From assembly GCA_002432085.1 (NCBI GenBank), contig DJFN01000250.1, forward strand, positions 34,473 through 41,699: 7,227 nucleotides of DNA, in the 5' to 3' direction. The first letter of the stretch is position 1. The number at the start of each line of letters is the position of its first letter. The translations under genes and the position numbers were made by a program. This DNA comes from Flavobacteriales bacterium UBA5871 (lineage in GTDB: Bacteria; Bacteroidota; Bacteroidia; Flavobacteriales_D; Crocinitomicaceae). Below the pieces are notes generated by a model. The model worked only from the letters and a program-made list of their open reading frames with translations. It was not told the origin of the DNA and searched no databases. Below are positions 1 through 6,307 of the stretch, piece by piece.

Positions 1-2283
1 ATCCGTATCCGGATTGTTCGGATCGGTTCCATGTGTCGCTTCGTCTTCATTCAGGATGCCGTCGCCGTCAATGTCCGGGTTTTCGACAATGAACACCGCC
101 GTTACGTTTTCCGGACCGTTAATGATCATGGAGTTCGTATCCTGTGTATCCGGCAGCAGCATCGGACCGGCTGTGTATTCCCAGTGCGAGAACATATAGC
201 CGGTATTTGCCTGCGCAACAAAGTTCGTATTCATTCCACCGAAGTACTCGGCCGTCCACGGATAAGTCGGTGCCCAGATGGAGTTCACTTTCACTTCACC
301 TGCTCCCGGAGGATCAACATCCACCACCAGCTGGTAAGGACCTGTAAGATCGTAGCAGTCGATCAATCCCTGTTCGAGCGCCAGACAGCGCGCATCGATG
401 AAATCGCGCAGCTGTTGCACATTGTTTTGCCAGCCGGCGTAAGTGTTTCCACCCCATCGCGTGATCTGGCCGTTCATTTCCGGATCGATCACGTTGATCA
501 TACTGTCGAGCAGGAAGTTCATGTAATCGCACGAGAAATGCGTATTGATAAGGTCGGCGTAGCGCGCAATGTAGTATTGCTCGACAACCGGGTTCTCGTT
601 GATCAGTTTCTGAAGAATGCCGGTGTGTCCTTGTCCTCCCGGGTTCGGAAGGCTTTCCACGTTACACGGATCGGCATTGGCCGTAGGATCCGGAATACCG
701 GTGTAATTAATGTAATGGCCGAACGTCGCGTCCATATCCCAAAGGGTATAACGCCAGCGCTCTTTATCGCCCGCTGGATTGAGTCCGCGCCACCAGGCCG
801 TATTGTAGTTCAGCCAGTCCTGGCTCACAACATAGGAGTTGATCACAAAGTAATCGATCAGTGATTCCCAGTTGAGTGTCGTATCGACATTCTCAAAATT
901 GGCCGGGATGCCCATGTTGTTCGTATTGATAAACGTACGCAGCGCATTCCAGGCAGGAATTGCGTTTGGCGCACCGTATTCTTCCCAGGTTCCGCCCCAT
1001 GTTTTGAGGTACTGGATGTTGAATTTATCCTGCTCGTAGTAGTATTCGGTGAAATCGGCGTCGTCGACTTTCTCACGCGTTTCGTAAACGCCCCAGTATT
1101 GTCCGTTGAGGTAAACCACACACGGCATCCAGGTACGCTCGTCCATTTTGAGATCGGCTTTTTGTGAAAGCGTGTGTACGAAGGCATCGCGGATGTGCGC
1201 ACCGTCTTCGAATGAAACATTATCGTTGGCAGCCGGCTTGAGAATGAGTCGCTGAAATTCCGTACGGTCTTTTTCCGGGAAAATCTGGTGCTCCACCGCA
1301 TCGTTGTAGCCGAACTGGTCGCGCATGATGTAGTCGAAGCCACGCTGATCGTAAGCCCAGGAATCGTTTCCATGCTTGTTATAGTCGCCTTCGCCTTCGT
1401 CGATGTAGGAACCGTCGGCCTCAAAGTATTCGAAGAAGCCTTTATAGTTGGTCGACCAGCCGTTACCGTTCGCAACAAGGTCAAACACCTGTGTTCCTGA
1501 AATGGAAACTACCGGAACCGTGTGGCTGACATTGATAAAGTAGGTATTGGAAGCACAGAAGCTTGGCTGATCGGCACTGAAAGCCTTGGCTCGCAAAACG
1601 GTCGTCGTGTTGATCGCAACGGGGCCGGCATAAAGCGTCGAAGCAGCTGTTGGCTCGGAACCGTTCGTTGTGTAACGGATCTGTGCTGTAGGCTCGGAAC
1701 AGGTAATTGTCACGGATTGCGGTCCGCCGTAAAAACCAGCCTGGATGTCCATGACCGGCGTAGGCGTATAGAAGTTGATCGCGCCGGCGTTCGGTGCTCC
1801 CGGAGTTGGCACCATGAACAGCTTCCAGGTGCTGGAAGCATTGGTTTCACGACCAACTGAATGGTTTTCCTTCGTCATGTGGACAATCTGAATGGAGTCG
1901 GCCACGATACCGTTCGGACGCGTCAGGATGATCCATTCGCCGCGGGTTTGTGTAAGTCGGAAATTCGGATGAAGCTGGCCGCCCGAAACGGTGTTACGAC
2001 CGGAGCAATACACCATCAGGTAGCCGCCCGGCGCAATATTTCCCGAAGGAATTTCCCATTTATCGAGATTGGTTTCTTTATCGGAGAGAAAATAACCCGT
2101 CAGATCGACGGCGGTAGCTCCCATATTGTAGAGCTCGATCCAGTCTTCCCGTTCGCCGAATGCATCGGTAGGTCCGGCAACGTTGGAACAGGAATACTCA
2201 TTGATGATCACCTGTGCTTTTCCCCAGATGGGCAGAAATAAGGTTAAAGCAGTGATAATGAAGTATGGTATGCGTGTAGTCAT
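1..2283 (-). CDS. Secreted multidomain CotH kinase family protein with lamin tail domain (5' part, runs off left edge)
   Basis: The reading frame stays open from ATG at 2283 to base 1 (761 codons, no stop), so the C-terminus is missing. Residues 1-24 form a signal peptide ending GKAQ. About 25-165 is a lamin tail domain (VIINEYSC, DWIELYN, DLTGYFLSD, ending TPGAPN). About 178-236 resembles the chitobiase C-terminal domain (IRYTTNGSEPT, TTTVLRAKAF). About 255-605 is CotH: KHGNDSWAYDQRGF near 303-316, LNGQYWGVYETREKVD at 392-407, SQDWLNYNT at 487-495 and RWRYTLWDMDATFG at 509-522. About 649-731 resembles a divergent InlB B-repeat (GYMFSHW, ENVTAVF). From 737 a TSP3-like calcium-binding repeat begins (DIDGDGILNEDE). 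CotH of Bacillus subtilis is an atypical protein kinase; D489 and D516/D518 are my estimate of its two essential aspartates. Target and role here are unknown. Likely surface-bound or secreted; a type IX sorting domain may lie beyond the edge. Confidence 0.93.
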   Translation of the reverse strand, partial: MTTRIPYFIITALTLFLPIWGKAQVIINEYSCSNVAGPTDAFGEREDWIELYNMGATAVDLTGYFLSDKETNLDKWEIPSGNIAPGGYLMVYCSGRNTVSGGQLHPNFRLTQTRGEWIILTRPNGIVADSIQIVHMTKENHSVGRETNASSTWKLFMVPTPGAPNAGAINFYTPTPVMDIQAGFYGGPQSVTITCSEPTAQIRYTTNGSEPTAASTLYAGPVAINTTTVLRAKAFSADQPSFCASNTYFINVSHTVPVVSISGTQVFDLVANGNGWSTNYKGFFEYFEADGSYIDEGEGDYNKHGNDSWAYDQRGFDYIMRDQFGYNDAVEHQIFPEKDRTEFQRLILKPAANDNVSFEDGAHIRDAFVHTLSQKADLKMDERTWMPCVVYLNGQYWGVYETREKVDDADFTEYYYEQDKFNIQYLKTWGGTWEEYGAPNAIPAWNALRTFINTNNMGIPANFENVDTTLNWESLIDYFVINSYVVSQDWLNYNTAWWRGLNPAGDKERWRYTLWDMDATFGHYINYTGIPDPTANADPCNVESLPNPGGQGHTGILQKLINENPVVEQYYIARYADLINTHFSCDYMNFLLDSMINVIDPEMNGQITRWGGNTYAGWQNNVQQLRDFIDARCLALEQGLIDCYDLTGPYQLVVDVDPPGAGEVKVNSIWAPTYPWTAEYFGGMNTNFVAQANTGYMFSHWEYTAGPMLLPDTQDTNSMIINGPENVTAVFIVENPDIDGDGILNEDEATHGTDPNNPDTD

Positions 2284-2298
2284 GCGAGGAGAGTTTAT

Positions 2299-2306
2299 CA
2301 AAGTAA
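2299..2306 (-). promoter_or_regulatory. Candidate -7 promoter element for the CotH-family gene
   Basis: Read on the minus strand this is TTACTTTG, a 7 of 8 match to the Bacteroidota -7 consensus TAnnTTTG, ending 15 bases before the ATG. No clean TTG is seen at the usual distance upstream. A sigma70-like TATAAT also occurs on the minus strand at 2321-2316. Either could start transcription, and neither is strong evidence alone. The leader before the ATG has no Shine-Dalgarno sequence, which is usual for this phylum. Confidence 0.3.
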
Positions 2307-2326
2307 TAGATGCTAATTATACGAAA

Positions 2327-2379
2327 TGGTTGTATCATTTAAAGGTTTTTTAATAAAATGATCACATTATTTACAACCA
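2327..2379. repeat. 8-bp inverted repeat in the divergent intergenic region
   Basis: TGGTTGTA at 2327-2334 and its exact reverse complement TACAACCA at 2372-2379 are separated by 37 bases, about 45 bp centre to centre. They lie between the CotH-family gene and the lipoprotein gene, upstream of both. This could be a paired operator for a looping regulator. With 174 AT-rich bases available, an 8-bp match at free spacing can also arise by chance. Confidence 0.35.
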
Positions 2380-2403
2380 CAGTTAAAGTTTTTACATCTA
2401 TAG

Positions 2404-2436
2404 CTGACAAGCCATTACAAATGCTTGGTACATTTA
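2404..2436 (+). promoter_or_regulatory. Candidate promoter for the lipoprotein/barrel operon
   Basis: TACATTTA at 2429-2436 matches the Bacteroidota -7 consensus TAnnTTTG at 7 of 8 positions. CTGACA at 2404-2409 lies 19 bases upstream and resembles a -33/-35 element, although the canonical TTG is CTG here. The -7 element ends 21 bases before the ATG at 2458. The leader has no Shine-Dalgarno sequence. Placement fits but the match is imperfect. Confidence 0.35.
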
Positions 2437-2457
2437 TGCTCTCCAAATACCTGTTGA

Positions 2458-2844
2458 ATGAAACAATGGATTTTTATCGCTGCGGCGACATTCGGGCTTT
2501 CGGCCTGTAAAAAAGTAGAAGGCGAAGGCGGAACCTCGACCATTAAAGGAAAAATCTACATCCACGATTACAACTCTGTCGGAACATTGCTCGCCGAATA
2601 CGATGGCGCCAAAGAAGACGTGTTTATCATCTACGGTGATGAGGACCTGACCTACGATGATAAGATGGACGCCAGTTACGACGGATCGTTTGAGTTCAAA
2701 TACCTCGAAAACGGAACTTATACCATCTTCGCTTACGAAGACTGCCTGGAATGTCCGAGCGGTGAAAAAGAAGTAAAAGTGACCGTGAAAATCGACAAGA
2801 AAAAGTCGGTGATCGACCTCGGCCAAATCATTCTTAAAAAATGA
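2458..2844 (+). CDS. Small lipoprotein with a predicted transthyretin/carboxypeptidase-regulatory-like fold
   Basis: This 128-residue protein starts with a lipoprotein signal peptide whose lipobox is LSAC, so Cys17 should be lipidated and residues 17-128 exported. After a short linker (KKVEGEGG), residues about 26-95 show the pattern of small secreted beta-sandwich domains of the carboxypeptidase-regulatory-like type: TIKGKIYIHD, then EDVFIIYGD, then DGSFEFKYLENGTYTIFAY with the characteristic G-x-F-x-F...L-x-x-G-x-Y signature. A C-x-x-C pair (Cys96, Cys99) sits just after this core. The end is a Lys-rich strand region (KEVKVTVKIDKKKSVIDL). Its stop overlaps the start of the next gene by ATGA, so the two are probably translationally coupled. 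The acidic residues after Cys17 are too sparse to say whether the Bacteroidota surface-export signal is present. Function unknown; a structural or binding role at the outer membrane is inferred. Confidence 0.88.
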   Translation: MKQWIFIAAATFGLSACKKVEGEGGTSTIKGKIYIHDYNSVGTLLAEYDGAKEDVFIIYGDEDLTYDDKMDASYDGSFEFKYLENGTYTIFAYEDCLECPSGEKEVKVTVKIDKKKSVIDLGQIILKK

Positions 2845-3566
2845 AATCCGCTGTTTGCCTGATCGGCACCTGCCTGTTCCTGCTGAAGGGTTATGCCCAG
2901 GACCGCTCGGAAATCTGGTTCGGAGCCGGAATCAAGCGAGAGGTCATCAAGGACCTCACGGCCGGTTTCCAGACCAATGCGCGTATCAGTACGGCCGGCG
3001 TCTGGCAAACCTTGTTTCAGGAAGTCAGCCTGAAGAGCGATCACATCAAGTGGTTTCGCCCTTCGATCGACTACCGTTTCATTGCTTCACAGGCGAAAAA
3101 CGGGAATACGGTCTACAGCAACCGTCTGAATTTCAACGGCGATTTCCGGCATAAGATCAACGACGTTAAATTCGGTGTGCGCGGTCGTTACCAGATCTTC
3201 CTCGGAGATTACGTCCTGACCGGAACCGACCTCGATCCGTCGTTCCGTATCAAGCCGTATGTTGCCTGGACGATTCCGGACACACGTTTTACCCCGGAGC
3301 TCTCCACCGAGTTTTTCTACAATCCGCAGAACGGACCAACGGGCGATCGCTTTAATCGTGTGCGCTACGGTTTGTCGGTGAATATCGACCTGCCGAATTC
3401 CCAGGAGCTGGGGCTGACGTATTACTACGGCCGCCGCTTCAACACCGGAAATCCGTACAACGAGCACCTGTTCTCGCTCGAATATTCTTACGAGTGGAAA
3501 ACCGCCGAGCAGAAAGCTAAAAAGAAAAAAGGCAAGGGCGAGTCGCGGAGCATTCGCGATCTGTAA
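2841..3566 (+). CDS. DUF2490-like outer-membrane beta-barrel protein
   Basis: The product has 241 residues. Residues 1-20 are a signal peptide ending GYAQ, and the rest alternates polar and hydrophobic residues as in transmembrane beta-strands, with many Tyr, Phe and Arg. Features that recall the DUF2490 family are EIWFGAGIKREV near the mature N-terminus, repeated R-x-Y/R-F strand motifs (SIDYRFIAS, GVRGRYQIF), FTPELSTEFFYN, FNRVRYGLSV, and a late strand ending LEYSYEW at about 219. DUF2490 proteins are predicted outer-membrane barrels of unknown substrate. The start codon overlaps the lipoprotein stop (ATGA), so the two are probably made in step and may form a barrel/lipoprotein pair. The protein does not end in the last strand: about 22 strongly basic residues follow (KTAEQKAKKKKGKG...). 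The family name is from motif memory and was not searched. Confidence 0.85.
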   Translation: MKSAVCLIGTCLFLLKGYAQDRSEIWFGAGIKREVIKDLTAGFQTNARISTAGVWQTLFQEVSLKSDHIKWFRPSIDYRFIASQAKNGNTVYSNRLNFNGDFRHKINDVKFGVRGRYQIFLGDYVLTGTDLDPSFRIKPYVAWTIPDTRFTPELSTEFFYNPQNGPTGDRFNRVRYGLSVNIDLPNSQELGLTYYYGRRFNTGNPYNEHLFSLEYSYEWKTAEQKAKKKKGKGESRSIRDL

Positions 3567-3589
3567 ATGCGATAAACGGTTATCATTCA

Positions 3590-3615
3590 ACGTGTTTTTT
3601 CTATCTTTAACACGT
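3590..3615. promoter_or_regulatory. 7-bp inverted repeat bracketing the putative -7 element, abutting the start codon
   Basis: ACGTGTT at 3590-3596 and its exact reverse complement AACACGT at 3609-3615 are 12 bases apart, about 19 bp centre to centre, close to two helical turns. The spacer carries most of the candidate -7 element, and the right arm ends exactly where the ATG at 3616 begins. It could be a repressor operator, or a hairpin in a read-through transcript from the upstream operon that hides the start codon. Only the geometry is directly seen. Confidence 0.4.
3602..3609 (+). promoter_or_regulatory. Candidate -7 promoter element for the large LTD gene
   Basis: TATCTTTA matches TAnnTTTG at 7 of 8 positions and ends 6 bases before the ATG at 3616. 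No TTG is visible at the usual -33 distance. If used, transcription would begin about at the start codon, giving a leaderless or nearly leaderless mRNA. It would also exclude the in-frame GTG at 3592 as the start. A weak hairpin (GATAA/TTATC, 3571-3584) and a T-run (3595-3600) lie just upstream and may partly end the preceding operon. Confidence 0.4.
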
Positions 3616-6189
3616 ATGAAACCGCTTTTCTCTTTTTTCTTCTTGTTAGCTCCGCTGTTTTCGGCAGCTCAATTGAACGAATCTTTTACCGACGGCAATT
3701 TTACTTCCAATCCCGTTTGGACAGGAACTGACGCAACGTTTACTGTTAACGCGTCTCAGGAATTGCAGACCGCCAATACCGTTGCTGCGACTTCGTGGCT
3801 CACGGCTCCGCATGGATTATCGACGCTCGACGAACAGGAATGGCGCGTTCGTGTGAAAATCACGACGGCTCCTTCCGGCTCTAATTTCGCACGCGTTTAT
3901 CTGACCAGCATTTCCAATGATCTTTCGACCAATCCCGACGGATTTTTCCTGCAATTCGGCGAGGCAGGTTCGACAGACGCCATTCGATTGAAAAAGAGCG
4001 TTGGCGGCGTGGAAACGGAAATTTGTGCCGGCCCTGCTGCACAGATCTCTGCTCCGTTCAATATCAACGTTCGGGTCGTTCGCGACAATGCCGGACTCTG
4101 GTCGCTCTTTGCGGATGCGACCGGTAGTGTCGATTTCGTTTTTCAATCTTCCGGAACGGATGTTACATTGCTGATCGGAACACACTTCGGCGTACTGGCA
4201 ACCTACACCTCCAGCAACGCAAACAAGTACTACTTCGACGATATTTATGCCGGTCCGGAAATCGTGGATATGCAAGCGCCCTCTTTGGTTTCCGCAACGC
4301 CCGTTTCTTCCACACAGATCGATCTGCTTTTCGACGAGCCCATAACGGGAACGGCAGCCATAACAGCTTCGAATTACACGTTAGATCCGGCTGTAGCAGT
4401 TAGTACGGCGACGATCGATGGCGGGAATTCATCGCTCGTCCATTTGCAATTGAGCTCAACGCTTTCAAACGGACAAACGTACGCGGTGACGGTCACTTCG
4501 ATCGAGGATCTGAACGGCAATACGGCCACCAACCTCAGCGATGATTTCGCTTACCTTGTGAATGAAACGCCCGAGCCCGGCGACGTAATTATCACGGAAT
4601 TCCTCTGCGATCCTTCGCCCGTGATCGGATTGCCGGAAGTAGAATTCGTGGAGATTTATAATGTCAGCGGCAAATACTTCGACCTCACGGGCTGGAAGCT
4701 CGGCGATGCTTCGGGTGACGGAACCATTGTGTCGGGCTGGATCCTGCCGGGCGAATACAAGGTGCTCTGCGCAACGTCTTCCGCTGCTTTCTTCCCCGAC
4801 GGATTCACGGTAACCGCTTTTCCGAGTCTCAACAACACCAGCGATGAAATCGTGCTGAAAAGTACCGGATCGGTGGAAATCGACAGAATCAGCTACATCG
4901 ACAACTGGTACCGCGACGAAATCAAGCAGGAAGGCGGCTACAGCCTCGAGCTGATCAATACGGACGATCCTTGTTCGGATCGTTCCAACTGGACTGCCAG
5001 CAATGCCCTTTCGGGCGGAACTCCGGGAATGCAGAACAGCGTTTTCGACAATACGCCGGATACGCAAGCCCCGTTTTTGCTTTCCGTACTGGCCATCGCG
5101 CCTTCGGCTTTACAGCTCGTTTTTTCGGAAGGAATGGATTCAGTCGCGCTCGTTAATGCCGGGCTGACGACCAACCCGGCTTTGACTATCGGTACTATTT
5201 CTGCTACGGCTGCTTTCGGGGATACCGTAACGATCACTTTCGGCCAAGCCATTACGCAGAGTCAATTGTACAGTTTTACTTACGGAGCTATCGCCGACTG
5301 CTGGGGAAACAGCGCCACCATTGCCGGAACTTTTGCTCTCGCCGAAGCACCGCAACCGGGCGATCTGGTGATCAACGAATTGTTGTTCGATCCCGGAACC
5401 GGCGGATCGGATTTCATCGAGCTTTACAACCGTTCGAACAAAGTGCTGGATCTGTACGGATATGAGCTGGCGCGTTTCGAAGACGGCGTGATCGGCGATA
5501 ACGAGCTCATTTCGACGCATTACCTTTTGTTTCCCGGCAAATACGTGGTGGTAACGCCCGACAGCAATTTCCAGCTGCAACAGTTTCCGCAGGCCGTTCC
5601 GGGAACTTTTCTGCAAATGGAGCTTCCTTCGCTGAACAACGATTCGTCGACCGTTTATGTGTTGCATCAGGGCAATATCATCGATCGCGTTTCTTACACG
5701 AGCGACTGGCACCTGAGCATCATCGACGAGACGGAAAACAAGACGCTGGAACGTATCGATCCGAACGGGATTTCGAGCAGCGCTTCGAACTGGCACACGG
5801 CTGCTGAAGACAGCGGTTTCGGAACACCCGGACGACAAAATTCACAATACATGATCGCTTCCGTTAACGGCGATTTCGGTACCACCAGCTCTATTTTCTC
5901 GCCCGATAACGACGGTTTTGAAGACGTCCTGCTGTTCTATTATACGATGCCCCAGGGCGAAATGGTGGCTACAGTCAAGATCTACGATGAACACGGTCGA
6001 TTAGTACGCGAACTCTTGAAAAGCGAATTGCTGGGTTCCAAAGGCAATTTCAGCTGGGACGGCATCAACGACGAGAATGCCAAGGCACAGCTCGGCGTTT
6101 ACCTGGCTGTTATCGAGGCTTTTTCGGTCGACGATACCGCCGGCTTCAGCAAGCGCATCGCTTTTACACTGGCCGGAAAGCTCGATTAA
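3616..6189 (+). CDS. Large secreted lamin tail domain protein: LamG-like, two Ig-LTD units, FlgD-like C-terminus
   Basis: ATG at 3616 is chosen over the in-frame GTG at 3592 because it begins a clean signal peptide (residues 1-19, ending FSAAQ) and because a -7 element sits between the two. The product has 857 residues. About 20-215 is a LamG/concanavalin-like beta-rich region (WRVRVKIT, NANKYYFDDIYAGP). About 221-315 is an Ig-like domain (QAPSLVSATPVSSTQIDLLF). About 323-475 is LTD 1 (GDVIITEFLCDP, EFVEIYN, LTGWKLGD, SNWTASN, GGTPGMQNS). About 485-575 is a second Ig-like domain, and 583-743 is LTD 2 (GDLVINELLFDP, DFIELYN, SNWHTA, GTPGRQNS). About 756-857 resembles the FlgD Ig-like domain (FSPDNDGFEDV, VKIYDEHGRLVREL, WDGIND, LGVYLAVIEA). 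No catalytic residues are seen, so it is probably a surface or matrix adhesion or structural protein. It follows the barrel gene by 49 bases in the same direction. No canonical type IX type A sorting domain is evident. Confidence 0.92.
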   Translation: MKPLFSFFFLLAPLFSAAQLNESFTDGNFTSNPVWTGTDATFTVNASQELQTANTVAATSWLTAPHGLSTLDEQEWRVRVKITTAPSGSNFARVYLTSISNDLSTNPDGFFLQFGEAGSTDAIRLKKSVGGVETEICAGPAAQISAPFNINVRVVRDNAGLWSLFADATGSVDFVFQSSGTDVTLLIGTHFGVLATYTSSNANKYYFDDIYAGPEIVDMQAPSLVSATPVSSTQIDLLFDEPITGTAAITASNYTLDPAVAVSTATIDGGNSSLVHLQLSSTLSNGQTYAVTVTSIEDLNGNTATNLSDDFAYLVNETPEPGDVIITEFLCDPSPVIGLPEVEFVEIYNVSGKYFDLTGWKLGDASGDGTIVSGWILPGEYKVLCATSSAAFFPDGFTVTAFPSLNNTSDEIVLKSTGSVEIDRISYIDNWYRDEIKQEGGYSLELINTDDPCSDRSNWTASNALSGGTPGMQNSVFDNTPDTQAPFLLSVLAIAPSALQLVFSEGMDSVALVNAGLTTNPALTIGTISATAAFGDTVTITFGQAITQSQLYSFTYGAIADCWGNSATIAGTFALAEAPQPGDLVINELLFDPGTGGSDFIELYNRSNKVLDLYGYELARFEDGVIGDNELISTHYLLFPGKYVVVTPDSNFQLQQFPQAVPGTFLQMELPSLNNDSSTVYVLHQGNIIDRVSYTSDWHLSIIDETENKTLERIDPNGISSSASNWHTAAEDSGFGTPGRQNSQYMIASVNGDFGTTSSIFSPDNDGFEDVLLFYYTMPQGEMVATVKIYDEHGRLVRELLKSELLGSKGNFSWDGINDENAKAQLGVYLAVIEAFSVDDTAGFSKRIAFTLAGKLD
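4276..5844 (+). repeat. Protein-level tandem duplication of an Ig-like plus LTD unit
   Basis: Unit 1 (bases 4276-5040, residues 221-475) and unit 2 (5068-5844, residues 485-743) have the same architecture and nearly the same length, 255 and 259 residues. Matching landmarks are a Q-A-P entry to the Ig-like part, P-x-P-G-D before each LTD, EFVEIYN versus DFIELYN, PSLNN in both, DRISY versus DRVSY, SNW near the end, and GTPGMQNS versus GTPGRQNS at the close. The copies have diverged, so the duplication is old or the units were recruited separately. Confidence 0.8.
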
Positions 6190-6204
6190 TATCCGATTCT
6201 ACTA

Positions 6205-6239
6205 TTGGAAAGCTACTTTTCTCCAAAATGCTAATTTTT
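6205..6239 (+). terminator. Weak candidate terminator after the large LTD gene
   Basis: TTGGA (6205-6209) pairs with TCCAA (6222-6226), with a possible AAG/CTT extension inside, and a run of five T follows at 6235-6239. The stem is short and the T-run starts eight bases after it, so this is at best a weak intrinsic terminator. It lies 16 bases after the stop of the large gene, where a terminator would be expected. Confidence 0.25.
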
Positions 6240-6259
6240 CTAAACGTTTCTCCTAACTC

Positions 6260-6290
6260 TTGCAGAGAAAATGGATTAGGCTCATATTTG
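6260..6290 (+). promoter_or_regulatory. Candidate Bacteroidota-type promoter for the small barrel gene
   Basis: TTG at 6260-6262 and CATATTTG at 6283-6290 (7 of 8 to TAnnTTTG) are 20 bases apart, within the spacing known for Bacteroidota housekeeping promoters. The -7 element ends 17 bases before the ATG at 6308, giving a leader of about ten bases. This is the best-formed promoter in the window. It rules against any start upstream of 6308, such as the in-frame TTG at 6260. Confidence 0.55.
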
Positions 6291-6307
6291 GCTTAAGAAA
6301 ATGGGTT

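Noticed and set aside
31..864. 277-codon open frame on the plus strand, opposite the CotH gene
   Set aside because: It is in codon register with the minus-strand CotH frame and exists only because that gene avoids codons whose complements are stops. The minus frame has a signal peptide and recognisable domains; this one has neither.
858..1484. 208-codon minus-strand frame inside the CotH gene
   Set aside because: It overlaps the CotH frame in another register, and its Thr/Ser/Arg-rich composition is typical of a shifted shadow frame.
1861..2241. 126-codon plus-strand frame opposite the CotH N-terminus
   Set aside because: Antisense shadow of the signal peptide and LTD coding region, with no recognisable domain.
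5140..5838. 232-codon minus-strand frame opposite the large LTD gene
   Set aside because: Antisense shadow. The plus frame carries the second Ig-like and LTD units with clear motifs.
6260..6307. TTG-initiated N-terminal extension of the small barrel protein
   Set aside because: It starts on the putative -33 element, runs through the -7 element, and would put 16 residues before a clean signal peptide.
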